The translations under genes were made by a program, and so were the position numbers. DNA of 64,000 nt from Rhizophagus irregularis (lineage: Eukaryota; Glomeromycota; Glomeromycetes; Glomerales; Glomeraceae), in assembly GCF_026210795.1 (NCBI RefSeq), contig NC_089451.1:542001-606000 (forward strand), read 5' to 3'. The notes beneath the pieces are model-generated. The model saw only the letters and a list, made by a program, of their open reading frames with translations, had not been told where the DNA came from and did not search any database. Below are positions 24,668-36,515 of the stretch, piece by piece (positions within the stretch are counted from its first letter, which is position 1; each line of letters opens with the position of its first letter).

Positions 24668-26206
24668 GGAACGAGAGGCGGATCAATAGCCAAGATCTGA
24701 ATTTTTCCTCTCACTTACATCAAGGCTCACAGTATAAGAATCATAATTACATAACACAAGCTCAAAACAATGGAAAATCTCACGAGGACTCTAAACGAGA
24801 TAAAATAATTAATAACAGCACAAGAGAATACCCAACTGCATACAATAAAAATGATACACCTGACCAACAACATTTACAAGATATCGATGATCAGGTTATG
24901 CAAGATATAAATGATTTACTGAATATGGAACGAAACAGATTTATTAATAAGCAACAAAATCAACCACAAAAGGCAAAATTTCCCACACTTTCCTTTGCCA
25001 CTCACAATATTAATGGGTTGAAATCAAATCCTGACAAACTATATAGTTTAATAGACGATCTGAAGGATTTTAATATTATTGGACTTAATGAAACCAATAT
25101 ATCACCAAAGGATGGGAAATACATCAACAACGAATTAAATGAAGGTCATATAATATGGTCCAAATGCGATCCGATAAAAAAAAAAGGAAAGGATATGGCG
25201 TTATACATGAAAGACAAATGGGCGAAACATATAGGAAAAATCCTTAATCCAACAGACAATATCCTTTATGTTCAATTGATTTTTAAACAATGTTCGATTA
25301 GCATAGTTCAGGTCTATATGCCACCCAACGATACCCAAGAAAGAATTGAAGTTGCTAAATTCATCACTGATCAAATAAATGAATATAAAAATAATAATAA
25401 TAATAATAATAATTATCTCATTATCGCAGGTGACTTCAATGCTATAGTTAATAAACATCAAGATAAATTACATGTCACCAAGCAGTGGAATAATAATCAA
25501 ATTTTCAACACGTTACTGGACAATGATTTTATTGACACATATAGGGAAGCCAACCCTAACAAAAAAGAATTTACATGGTCTAATGGTAGCAACAGTACAA
25601 GAATCGATTATATTTGGCTTAGTTCAAACTGGACAAACGAACTTATACACAGTTCAATAAGAGATGCGAAGACTGTGACTAATAGTGATCACAACATAGT
25701 CACGTGCATATGTAATACTAGCGATATCATCAGGAATTACAAAGCCTCTACGTGTGCCAGGAACAATAACGAAAGATTAATTTTTGATTACGTATCAATG
25801 GACAACAATAAATAGCAGGGGTACGCAACCAAAACTGATGATGAACTTGTTAATAGCAATTTGGAAATTTTGCTCAACCAAGATTCACATAATATGAATG
25901 ACATTAATAGTATATGGCAGGTTATTAAAGATATATTATTTAAAGCAGCAAAATCTAAGATTCCCAACAAGAAAATCAAAGTGGAGAAAAATATGGCACG
26001 TAAGAAATTGGCGATTACTATACCGAAATTCCTATATGTTCAACTACGGAGACTACGGTTAATTTACTCAATGTGTAACAAATTCATGGAACAACCGACG
26101 CAATTTAATCTAAAGAATAGGTTCAATAGATACATCACTTATATTAACAAACATAATCCAGAATTTAAAATAACAGAAGTTCCAACGATATGGAATCAAA
26201 CCTGGG

Positions 26207-26340
26207 CACTACATATAAAATCAGCTTGGAATCAAACAATGGAACTGATTAAAAAATACCGCACCAAAGAGCACTACATATAAAATCAGCTTAGAATCAA
26301 ACAATAGAACTGATTAAAAAATACCGCACCAAAGCACAAA
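26207..26340 (+). repeat. ~70-bp tandem duplication inside LINE ORF2
   Basis: The run ACTACATATAAAATCAGCTT followed by GGAATCAAACAATGGAACTG occurs twice about 70 bases apart, the second copy differing by a few bases (TAGAATC, AATAGAAC) and introducing a stop after HYI. This is a post-insertion duplication and part of the decay of the LINE. Confidence 0.8.
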
Positions 26341-28990
26341 ATCAGCAAATTGAAGATTACATCAACAAACGAGCTGCTATGATTAAAAACAATCAAACAA
26401 AGATGTTAAACAGCTTACTTAACAGGCACAAAGACAAAATAATAGTTGACAGGCTCGTGCAAGAAGATCCTGTCACTGGCAAAATCAAACTCATTACAGA
26501 ACCAGAGAATATAATGAACAGAGCTGACGACCAATATGTAGAATTACAGAAACATCAGAGTCATGAATTCGATAATATCCCAGAGGAATGGGCGTTTCAT
26601 TATGCGTCAATTGCGGAAATAGATGAAAATATATACAAAGACATTATGATAAAACCTACGCAAGAGGAATGGATCGCTACGCTAAAAGAATGCAACGATA
26701 AATCCGCTCCAGGTTTATCGAATATAGAATATAAGTTAATCAAGAAAGCTGGACCAAAGACGCAAACTAGTTTACGTTCCTTTGCAGTATTAATATACCG
26801 TACGGCCACTTTCCCTGATGAATGGGTGACTTCGCAGATCTTTCCGATACCAAAGCCTAAAGACTGGCAATTTAGACTAAATAATACTTGTCCAATCCTG
26901 TTACTGGAATGTCTCAGAAAATTGTATGTCAAAATAATTAACAAACGATTAAGTCTCATATTAGTATAACACAATATTCTCACAGGTCCGAATTTTGCCG
27001 GACTTCCTGGTGGCTCTACAAACATTCTGATACATGTCATAAACTATATTGTTAATGACGTTACCATTTCTAAAAAAGAGCTTTGGATTTGCCTCCAGGA
27101 TATGGCAAAAGCATTTGATTCCATAGAAATAACACCGTTGACCAAAGCCCTGGAAAGGATTAAATGCCCGACAGACCTAATCAACTTTATAATTAACCTT
27201 TTCAAAAACTGAAAATTACAAGTTATAACCACATATGGTTTATCCAAAGGCTTTTATGCTGGGGACGGTATAGACCAAGGAGAGACAATATCGCCCTTGA
27301 TCTGGAGAATTTTTTACGATCCACTTTTAACTAAAATCAAAGATATCCCAGAAGTAGGTTACAGATTGATTACTCAATGGCCCTAGTCTGAAGGGATCGA
27401 TATAAACAAGACTCAACACGAATTAAAAACATCAGTTGTCGCATACAGCTTGGATTGCCAGTAATAAAAAGGAGATGGAAACAATTATTGGTATCTCTAA
27501 TTCATTTTTCAAACTGAATGATATTCGAATCAATGGAGATAAGTCAGAATTGCTGGTGTGGAATGCTCCCAAAGACGTAATCAAATCAATCAAAATGGGC
27601 ACAAACAATGATTTAGTTGTAGCAAATAAACCCTCTCAGGAATCAAGATATCTAGGCGTATACATTAGAAGCCAAGCAGGCTCATCACATATAGTCAAAC
27701 GTGTTAAAATGAAATCAAATCTATGGTCAATTTATTGAAATATAAGAAAATAACAGCATCACAAGTGGTCTATGTTAATAACGTGGTACTTATGGCAAGA
27801 CTAGAATACTGGTTGAAATGCACCTTTTTGACTCAAAACCAATGCAGAACCTTGCATGATCTTGCTACTGAAACAAAAAATGAGAATAACCAGATCGGCG
27901 AACAATAATATATTTACTCATCAAGGCCTAGTTGGAATGACCTCGCTTTTACAACACCTTAGGATCACGCAATATGCAGAATTCATTGTTCGAATCAATT
28001 CTCAAGAGTGGGGTGGTATTAGCACACGCATTATACTTAGAAACGCACAACTTCGTGCAGGACTAGCAGGATGCATACTCACAATAGAGCCGTCTAAATT
28101 ATTACAAGTCAACATACCAAACAACTTTAATTTCAATATATTAAAAGATATGAAAGATCAACTATTCAATTTTGACGCAATAAACGTGGAAGATTGGCAT
28201 TTGGATATACTTGATACAACAATTTTAGATTTCTTATTACAACCTAACTGCAATCACAATAACATATGGTTGGACCATGATTTGTCAGAAAGAAATCGAC
28301 TAAAGGCATTTGACAATTTTATTAAAAGATCCAACCATTATATTTTATTGAATTCTATAAAACAATTTTTAGGAGGCCAAGGTCAAGCTATCTTACGTCC
28401 TAATCAAATTAAAATGACATTAGGAATATCCGCCGCTGGACCACTACCATATTTTGCTAAATATATTATCAAACAGCTATCGAACACATTAAACAGAAAT
28501 ATACAACATCAAGACCAAACATCAAGAATCACTGTAGACCTTACTCCATCACCTAGATATAAACCTATCATCCCGCAACATCCATCTCTTGATAGACGAA
28601 GTAGACGAAGGAAAGAATGGGTCATAGTAAATACAAACCGATTCTCTGAAGTAGGAAAAATTGTGGAAAAGAATTCGATAACGACTTTTCTGTACCAACA
28701 TTAGATCATCTGTGAAGGTTCAGACTTACTTATAAAATGCGCAGGATGTAGTACTTCATCCATGAATGGACAAACGTCGACAGAAACATGCATTAGACGA
28801 GGTCACTTTAGCAAAGCTACGGTAATTAAAGTAGAAGTACTTACTAAGAAGATCGAAGAAGCCTCTTTTAAGATTATCACACCAACCAACCTGATCAAAA
28901 GACGCACAATCACTTCAACAGCGGCCTTCCACAATGAACAAAAGTTAATCACAGTAGACATTCCTTTGATAGATCATAACATAATCTCAC

Positions 28991-29269
28991 CACTGGTAAA
29001 AAAATGATTTATCCTACACATATCTTACACATATTGGGTACTCAAAATGTAGAAAATCATACACAAATAATACACATATCATATACATATCGGGTACTAA
29101 TATATATATTATACATATATCAGGTACCTGATAGGTATACTATATATATAAGTACCTGATATGTATATGATATGTGTATTATTTGTGTATGATTTTCTAC
29201 ATTTTGAGTACCCAATATATGTAAGATATGTGTAGGATATGTGTAGGATAGACCATTTTTTTACCAGTG
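28991..29269. mobile_element. 279-bp CACTG-type MITE inside the LINE
   Basis: Termini CACTGGTAAAAAAATG and CATTTTTTTACCAGTG are perfect inverse copies, flanked by the 3-bp duplication CAC. It is largely palindromic and contains GGTACCTGATA and GATATGTGTA words. A second copy of exactly the same length lies at 54806-55084. A 3-bp duplication and CACTG ends are those of the CACTA superfamily. Confidence 0.88.
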
Positions 29270-30046
29270 CACGTTTTATCACCTCACCGTTACTTGTTCA
29301 TGAATTGTGCGATATCAATAGCGCGTTGCAGAGAGAAAATAATAATATCTTTCAAATTTACACTGATGGTTCACTGGATCTTAATTGTAGAAATTCCAGA
29401 CGAGAGGTAGTCATGGGCGCTGGATGGATTATTAAAGATCACGATTTATCATTTTCTTGTGGCATTAACTATCACCCATCTTTTACGCGACCAGAGCTTT
29501 TGGCTATTATGACTGCCTTGCTAGCAGTTCCGAATAATGCTGAAGTGGCGATATACACAGATAGTCAAGCAGCTATTGAAGGAATTAATCGTATGCTTGA
29601 TGCTTCGTATAGGATCAATCGAAGGAAATTTTTAAAAATGAATAATTATATTATCCTTTTCACCATTTACGATCTCATTAAAACGAAATCACTAACTTTC
29701 AACTTACATAAAGTCCGCAGACATTCTGGCAACAGATGGAACGACATGGCAGACGAATTGTGAAACAAGGGAGGGATGCAGCAAGCTGCAATGATGATAG
29801 AATTATAGATATTAGACTTCTCTGTAGCTTTAGCTTCTCTTTAACCTTTCTCCCAGTTTGGTATAATATTAGCATAGATAGGCATATTAGATCGTTTACT
29901 AGATTAGTGGCTGATTCATTAGAAGAAGTACAATGGTCTTTTAATAAATACTGGAGTTCTTACTTTGAATACTTCAAAATTGTAAACAAAGATATAAAAG
30001 AACTTTTTTTACTAAAAAAACATTTCTTTTATTTTCTTTTGCAAAG

Positions 30047-30564
30047 AAAATCGGTTCTGACGTGGATACCGATATTCTAAGTAAGTTTTGAAAGAATTTC
30101 AAAACTTTAATAAAAAAACGTTAATTTTAACATTTTTTTTATTTATTTTTAATTATAGAAAAGTAAAGTTTTAAAAGATTTTCAAAACTTACTTTAAAAA
30201 AATGTTTTTAATACTAAAAAGCGTTTTTTTTATTATTTTTTGTATATAGAATTCAGTTCTGGCGTGAATACCAAATCCCAAAAAATAAGTTTTGAATTTT
30301 TGAAACTTTTCGAAACTTTAATAAAAAAATGTTTTTTAACGTTTTTTTTATATTTAATTGTAGGAATATTAGTTCTGGCGTGAATACTGAATCCTAAAGG
30401 CAAGTTTCAAAGAATCTTTCGAAACTATTAAAAAAAAACGCTTTTTAACATTTTTTTTTATATTTAATTATAGGGATATCGGCTCCTACTTGGATACCAA
30501 AATCCCAAAGGTTAGTTTTGAATTTTTTTTTCGAAACTATTAATGTTATAAAAAACGTTTTTTA
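30047..30564 (+). repeat. Micro-exon-like array, left half (split by the giant transposon)
   Basis: Blocks at about 30047, 30250, 30364 and 30474, with a decayed unit near 30158, repeat every ~110 bases. Each follows TTATAG, TGTAG or CAAAG and ends at a donor-like AAG-GTAAGTTTTG or variant. Blocks are 36-37 bases and in one frame give peptides such as KIGSDVDTDIL, NISSGVNTES and DIGSYLDTKIPK. The spacers carry AAAAAATGTTTTTTAACGTT and a T-rich tract. The array stops at the TTA preceding 30565 and resumes at 53225. Confidence 0.75.
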
Positions 30565-31100
30565 CACTGGTCAAAAAGAGATTTATCGGGTACCTGATAT
30601 GTGTACGATTCATATTTTATAATACTCCACATATTGGGTACATATCAGATAGTTTTCCAACCCGGTAACATATCATATACCTGATTTTTTTCCATAAACG
30701 TACACTTCCGAAAATATAAATTTCAGACTCCCGATATCCCTTCTAATAGTCACTAATATACCTGTCGGACCCTGATAGATATCAACGATTTATCTTATAC
30801 ATATCAAATACCCGATGTGTGCAATATTTATTTTTTCTTATATATTATACATATCATCGAATAGACTGTATATATATTGGCGCATTTTTTATACTTTAGC
30901 AACATATCGAATACCTATAACATGCACATCTTAATTCTTAAAATATGTTTAAAAGTTATAAAGTACCAGGATTGATATATATCGGGTACTGATATGTGTA
31001 CAAAAAACATATTAATTCTTTATTATGTCTTTGTATTTAATTTACTGTAATCCGCAACTCTCTTTATTTATAAATATATTATAATAATATATGCGTTGTT
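30565..31100. repeat. Left subterminal region of the giant transposon
   Basis: After the 12-bp end come repeated variants of GGTACCTGATATGTGTACGA in both orientations, plus GGGTACATATC and CGGGTACTGATATGTG. In CACTA elements such subterminal repeats are transposase-binding sites; that role here is inference. No gene seen. Confidence 0.65.
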
Positions 31101-31544
31101 TGTTATAGTAGTACAGAAAACAGAACTTTCATAAGCAGGATGCTCAAGTATTACGATCAGTTGTGAATAAAACTCATATATTCTAAATTCTTATTGGTAT
31201 TGCTATAAATCATAATCTAGCTATAAAAGTTAGTGTGTAATAAAAAAGCACATATCTAACTTACAAATTCTTCGTCTGATCGTTATCCTTGTTAGCAAGA
31301 ACATGTCAGCAGTGTACTGCTTTAAGAAAGTTAACACAATAACATAAATCGATTTCATTTTTGTCTCTGTCGATTAAAGAATATTGATCAGAATATTCCA
31401 TGACTAGTCTGATTTAATTGGTAAATTCTCACAGCAATTTTTTCTATCGTTTATTTTTTTTTTGAACTGAATTTCAGTGGGTAAATAAAATTATTTAATT
31501 ATTTTCGTAATTAAATTAATTTTATTACAAAATGAGGGCTAACA

Positions 31545-31690
31545 TTTTATTCCTTTCCTTGTGAAAGGCTTCCTTTCGGCTAACATTTATTAATTCCTTT
31601 CATTGCTAAAGGCTAACATTTAATTCCTTTCATTACGAAAGGCTAACATTTAAAATTCTTTTCATTGCGTCACGAAAACTAACATTTTAT
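31545..31690 (+). repeat. Minisatellite before the left RRM-like gene
   Basis: Four imperfect copies of about 38 bases containing GGCTAACATTTAATTCCTTT and CATTACGAAA. The pattern (CCTTTC, A-C-G-A/G-rich hinge, GGCTA, T tract) resembles the array at 50690-51015, which also precedes an RRM-like gene. Confidence 0.7.
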
Positions 31691-31734
31691 CTTTTTTTAT
31701 ATTAAATAAAAATAGGAAAAATAAAGAATCCTTG

Positions 31735-32520
31735 CTGCCATAGAAGTAATCTACATAAATTATCTCTATTTTTCGGATTGACGATTAAGGATATAAAATC
31801 AAAAGAGATTAATGAGTGGATGAAAGCTACATTCAAATATGACTTTAATCATGTTAGAAAAGATCTTACCAGGGGTAGTAGTAAAATAATTAAAAAGTTA
31901 ATCGATATTTTAATAATAATTATTAATAAAATTTAATGAATTATTTTAGTTACGGATTTATTCATTTTAAGTCTGTCGAACAAACAAATAAATTCTTTAA
32001 TTTCGTAAAGAAAAAAGAACTTATTGGGCCACATAGGAAATATATTAAGTTTAAATTATCAACGGCAAATCCAACAGAAATTAATATTGGTGACATAGTA
32101 AGTTATTTAATATATATATAAGTTTATAAATTTTTTTTTAATATATATATATTTTTGTTTTAGGAATTTGTTGGTCCCTCGAAAAAAAATCAAATAGAAT
32201 TAAAGATAAATTCATTTTTCAAACAATCAAAAGGAAATACAGCGTCGAATAAAAATAATGCACAAAATTCATCTATTGGTAAAGGAAATATGGCGTCAAA
32301 CAATGCACAAAATCCATTTATTGGTAAGTTAAGTTTAAATAATAAATATACCGTATAGTAACTAAATAATTTTATAGAGATGGAACGAAAGATCTTAGAG
32401 TTAAGATTAAAAAAACAAAATCTAGAAATTGAATTATATGAACAGGAAGAAAAAATTAAAAAAATTAAAGAAAATCTTCAAAAAGTCGAAGATCTTAAAA
32501 CTTTGATTCAATTTAAGTAG
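31735..32520 (+). CDS. Cargo gene: RRM-like domain plus coiled coil (left copy)
   Basis: Spliced gene, 5' end unclear. First recognisable exon about 31735-31870: PCCHRSNLHKL, SLFFGLTIKDIKSKEINEW, TFKYDFNHVRKDLTRG. Second exon about 31951-32096: YGFIHFKSVEQTNKFFNF, then GPHRKYIKFKL. Third exon from 32164 begins EFVGPSKKNQ and is N/S-rich. The last exon (about 32379-32520) is a charged coiled coil, KILELRLKKQNLEIELYEQE, ending LIQFK. G-Y-G-F-I-H-F is like an RNP1 strand of an RRM fold, but the match is weak and the function unknown. It aligns through the first two exons with the gene at 51.1-52.4 kb. The first exon junction is one base off a clean GT-AG join, so the gene may be damaged. Confidence 0.6.
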
Positions 32521-32864
32521 TAAGTTTAAAATTTATAATAATTTAATATACGTTATTTCTCATCAAATGAAAACTCCGTATAAATTGTATCAAAAGGTTC
32601 TTGTAATACAGCTTTATATATATATATAGCTTGAACGTATAAACTTTTTGCATTAATATAATTAATTAATTGTAAATAAATATTTGATTTTTTTAATAAA
32701 TTTTATTAATTTGGTTTTTTAAAAAAAATGGATTAATTTCAATCAAATATTTTAATTAAGAAATTATTAAGTATTCAAAAAAAATATAGCAGAATTTGAT
32801 TCTGCCGACACCACATAAATTTCAATTTTTTTTAGTTTAGTGTCCAACCCTATACACTAAAAAT

Positions 32865-34757
32865 TTAATTTTCGCCTAATAAAACTTGCAAATCTTTCTT
32901 CAACTGAGCTTCATCAATATTCGAACTCTCATTAGATTGCTGCTCCTCAAAAGCTTGAAATATTAAGTCACGTTTTTTCTTTTGAAGTTCAAACACGCGG
33001 TCCTCAATTGTATTTTCAATAAAAATTCTAAAGACAGAAACTGGTCGAGTTTGACCAATTCTATAAATTCGATCTATAGCTTGATCCTCAATACTTGGAT
33101 TCCACCAAGGATCCATAAGAAAACATTGATTAGCTGCGGTAAGATTCAATCCCAAAGACCCACATTTCAAACTAATTAAAAGAACCTTTATTTCTGGATC
33201 ATTGTTGAAATTATTTACTGCCTTCTCTCGCTGATTACGAAACATCTTGCCATCAAATCGAACAAATTTGACATTTGCGTCTTTAAAAGCAATTTCAATC
33301 AAATCAAGAAAAGATGTCTATTGGCTGAAGACTACTGATTTATCATCATCATTATTTTGATTTAAAAATTCCACCAAAGCTTCAATTTTGGAACTTATCT
33401 TAAAATCATTTAAATTTCCAATTTCTTCTTTGTTATCAATTCCATTTATTTGATTTATTTGTCTCTTACAAAGAAGTTGTGTGTGATTACAAATTTGTCT
33501 TAGTCTAAGAAGCATTTCAAGGAATGTTACATAATTATTTTTTAAATTGCCATTTCTTGATTCTTTCCAACTTCTAAATTGTTCTTTTGTATCACTTTCC
33601 ATTTTATCATAAATCTTTTTCTCGTCTGTCTTAAACTTAATTTTATGAGTATAGAAATTAATAGGAGGAAGACATACTATAGGATGTTCATTGAATTTCA
33701 TGTCCTTTGTCCTACGAAGACAAACGGTTTTCATTAAGTTTCTTAAGTCGTTAAGACGACTGTTATTATTGTTTTTAAATTTCATTGTTTTGTTGTTAAA
33801 TATAGTATTCCATGTTTCAAAATTATCAAAAGGAGTGAATCTTAAAAATTTAATTAAAGAATACATATCATTTAACTCGTTCATAATTGGGGTTCCTGTG
33901 AGAATCCATCTTCTCTCAGCATCTAAATTACATGCAGCAATACTTTGTTTTGATGATTTTGTACAAATAATATGTCCTTCATCTAAGATAACTCGAAGCC
34001 ATTTAATAGCGAGTAATCCACTCCTTTCTTTTATATCTGATTGTGCAAGAATAGCATATGTAGTAATTATTATATCGTGATCTTTAAGGAATTCTGGATC
34101 ATTATTTCGATTAATACCATGAAAAACGTAAGAAGAAAGAGACCCTTTCTTAACATGTATGTTGATTTGGTCAACCCAATTGTCAAGCACACTTAAAGGA
34201 GTAACAATCAGAGTAGTTTTAGAATATGTGGAATCTAAATTGATTGCAGGTTTGGAAGCTATCAAAGCAATCATTTGTATCGTCTTGCCAAGACCCATAT
34301 CATCAGCGAGTATTCCACCTCTGTTAAGATTAGGGCGTGCTATTGTTGCAAATCTTGCTATTGTATTATAATAGCGTGTTTTTTTCGATTGCTCCTCCTT
34401 TTGAATCCAGAATTGAACTTCTTCATCGATAGTTGGCTCTTTAGGGTGTTCATTTGATAACATCCAGCCAAGGCTTTGTTTCTGATATGGAAGTAATTTC
34501 GTAATTAATGTTTCTGGTTGTGGTGCTTCTAGAAGATTTACTAGAAATTCAGCTTCTGATTGTGGTGCCAAATCCAATTTTTTTGTACTTCTTTCAAAAT
34601 CTTTGGAAATTTTAAATTTTGGTAATCCAACAACTGCACTGCTCTTGTTTTTTTTATAAAATTTTTGAAGAGTATTGTTATCTTCATTGTTGTTGACTCG
34701 TTTAATTCTAAATTTTGGTAGTCCTCCTGTATTATTGTTATTATTTTTGGTAGACAT
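32865..34757 (-). pseudogene. Cargo gene: SNF2-family ATPase of the Rad5/Rad16/HLTF group, one stop
   Basis: An intronless frame of 630 codons broken once, after VVFSQ near 33317, where TAG stands where relatives have Trp (SQ-W-TSFLDL). Helicase lobe 1: GGILADDMGLGKTIQMIALI (Walker A), TLIVTPLSVLDNW, VILDEGH (DEGH box as in Rad16/HLTF) and RRWILTGTPIMNELNDMYSL. Lobe 2: VKFVRFDGKMFRNQREKAV, SLKCGSLGLNLTAANQC, WWNPSIEDQAIDRIYRIGQ. A RING finger, usual between the lobes in Rad5/HLTF, is absent, and there is no HIRAN domain. Such ATPases remodel chromatin or move along DNA. The N terminus carries a repeated LPKFRI/LPKFKI motif. It lies on the strand opposite its left neighbour, 345 bases away. 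Confidence 0.9.
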
Positions 34758-34881
34758 TGAGATTTTTATTTGAATAATTTTTATTTTGTTTGAGAATATT
34801 TATAAAAAAAAAATTATTTCTAATTAGTATATTATTAAATGGGAAAAGAAACCAAAGTTTCTAATTATTAATAAAAAAAAT

Positions 34882-36075
34882 CTACTTACGTAGTGGTAAA
34901 ACTGTAGAAAAAAATGTACTTACGTGAATATATTAAAACTGTGGAAAAAAATGTATTTACGTAAGTATATTAAAACTGTGGAAAAAAATGTACTTACGTG
35001 AGTATATTAAAACTGTAGAAAAAAATGTACTTACGTAAGTACAGTCAACTCCCTCTATAGTCACTCCCGTTATAGTCACATTCTACTATATAGTCACACC
35101 AGTTGAATGTTCAAAACACTTTATTATTAAAATCTATCCTATATAGTCACAATCTATCTATAGTCACTATCACACCTATCCTCAAAAATCTTATATTAAA
35201 AAGAACCGTTTATAATCACAGTTATATAAAGAATATATTAAATAACTTGGCATCTAATAATCGTACAAAGATGTATCATAGCTTGTTAGAATTGTCTCAC
35301 TGAGACGAATCGAATGGTGGTAGTTTTATCCTTTTCTGATCACTGGCTAACGAGTTATTCAACAAAATGTTAAACATCGGCATTATAATATTTCTTGATT
35401 TACGTTTACTGCGCCATTTAACATTTTGCTAGATTTCTCGGTACCTAGTGATTGTAAAAAGACGATTTATAGCTCGTTGGAATCGCCTCATCGAGACGAA
35501 TCGAATGGTGGTAAGCTCATCTCTCTGTGATCAATATTGACAGAGTTATTACACAAAAACCATTAATATTTTTTTAATTTCGGAAATTAATCTAGTGATT
35601 GGATTTCGACGTATTTTATACCATTAGAACCGTCTCATCAAGACGAATCGAATGGCGGTAAGATCATCTCTCTACGATTAATATTGGCGAAGTTACGATA
35701 CAATAAAGTTTTAAGTATAATTCTGGCTAAAATTATGTTAATTTTTGGCCGGAATTATGATATACAAATATAAGAAATTTTTTATATAGTCACATCTCTT
35801 TATAATCACCAAATATGGACTGTCTCAAATGTGTGACTATAAAGAAAGTTGACTGTATATTAAAACTGTGGAAAAAAATGTACTTACGCGAAGATATTAA
35901 ACCCGTTAAAAAAATGTACTTACGCGAAAGATATTAAAACTGTGGAAAAAAATGTACTTACGTGAGTATATTAAAACTGTGGAAAAAAATGTACTTACGT
36001 GAGTATATTAAAACTGTAGAAAAAAACGTACTTACGTGAATATATTAAAACTGTGGAAAAAAATGTACTTACGTG
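34882..36075. repeat. ~37-bp minisatellite upstream of the SNF2 gene, split by an insertion
   Basis: Units of ATATTAAAACTGTGGAAAAA, AATGTACTTACGTGAGT repeat at 34882-35041 (five copies) and 35856-36075 (about six copies). The 814-bp element at 35042-35855 separates the two blocks. Minor variants (ACTTACGCGAAG, CTGTAGAAA) occur. It lies 125 bases before the SNF2 start codon, so it could act on its promoter (inference). Confidence 0.85.
35042..35855. mobile_element. 814-bp TA-flanked nonautonomous element with internal repeats
   Basis: Ends CAGTCAACTCCCTCTATAGT and the inverted GACTATAAAGAAAGTTGACTG, flanked by TA at 35040-35041 and 35856-35857, as for Tc1/mariner-pogo elements. Both termini carry several TATAGTCAC words. 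The interior (35290-35720) holds three diverged ~150-bp repeats, each with GACGAATCGAATGG followed by GTGGTAAG/GCGGTAAGATCATCTCTC-like text, matching the MITE at 1736-2257. Confidence 0.8.
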
Positions 36076-36195
36076 AGTCTCATACACTGTGATAAAAAAT
36101 ATGGATATTTTTCTCCACAAGTAAAAAATAATTTATACAGTTTATTTCGTTACAGCATTTAAATAGTAAATATTCATATGACTAGGAAAAAAAAG

Positions 36196-36304
36196 GCATT
36201 TAAACAATTTGCATGTATAAATAAATGTCGATCCTATTCTATATGCGCTAACACGTGATCGTTTTATAATTGTGTTACATTAGAAAGTGTACGCAAATTG
36301 TTAA
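36196..36304. mobile_element. Small decayed MITE (copy of 44505-44638, opposite orientation)
   Basis: GCATTTAAACAATTTGCATG begins the copy and AAAGTGTACGCAAATTG ends it. The middle (ATAAATGTCGATCCTATTCT and CACGTGATCG) is the reverse complement of the copy at 44505-44638. Confidence 0.7.
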
Positions 36305-36419
36305 TTAAATTTGAATGCAAAAAAAGGTTATAAATAAACCTTTATCTTGTTTATCTGATGTATCACAAATTTATTTAATCTGATGTAGCATGAAATTTCT
36401 GGATATCTTTGACATAACA

Positions 36420-36515
36420 CATATAGTCCTTCGCTTCGCTCCGGACAATAAAATCTGTACCACAATAATTCGTTAAATCAAAATTCGTTATAACGCGAGC
36501 CGACTGTATTATAAA
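36420..36515. repeat. Solitary terminal repeat resembling a pogo-type end
   Basis: Read on the minus strand: CAGTCGGCTCGCGTTATAAC, then GAATTATTGTGGTACAGATT and a CG-rich tail. No mirrored partner is seen nearby, so it is a fragment. Confidence 0.45.

Larger units (their letters stand above)
24610..29763 (+). pseudogene. LINE ORF2: APE endonuclease, reverse transcriptase, RNase H
   Basis: The frame is open from 24610. The endonuclease (about 24985-25700) shows FATHNINGL, LNETNIS, AGDFNAI, RIDYIWLSS and SDHNIVTC, the APE catalytic set. A stop at 25813 (NNK then QGYATKTD) lies in the same frame as the following segment. RT motifs follow: [18 protein letters not shown] (26700), QDMAKAFDSIEITPL (27097), GDGIDQGETISPLIW (27260), then a damaged YADD box near 27440 where only TAWIA remains, and RINGDKSELLVWNA. 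RNase H (29310-29763) has IYTDGSLD, RPELLAIMTALL, IYTDSQAAIEG and RRHSGNRWNDMADEL. Breaks include stops at 26967 and 27210 and several frame changes, so it cannot make a functional polyprotein. Confidence 0.9.
21834..29960 (+). mobile_element. Decayed LINE (non-LTR retrotransposon) with APE endonuclease, RT and RNase H
   Basis: Domain order is ORF1, then ORF2 with APE-type endonuclease, reverse transcriptase and a C-terminal RNase H, as in I/Tad-like LINE clades. No long terminal repeats are seen. The 5' limit is uncertain: coding-like sequence rich in N and Q begins before 22304. The 3' limit is placed where coding similarity fades, just before the micro-exon-like array. It carries several frameshifts and stops, a 70-base internal duplication near 26207-26340, and two later insertions: a TTAA-flanked MITE at 22975-23437 and a CACTG MITE at 28991-29269. 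It is inactive. Confidence 0.9.

Noticed and set aside
35103-35303. 66-codon plus-strand frame with leucine- and serine-rich text
   Set aside because: Lies in the terminal repeats of the 814-bp TA-flanked element.
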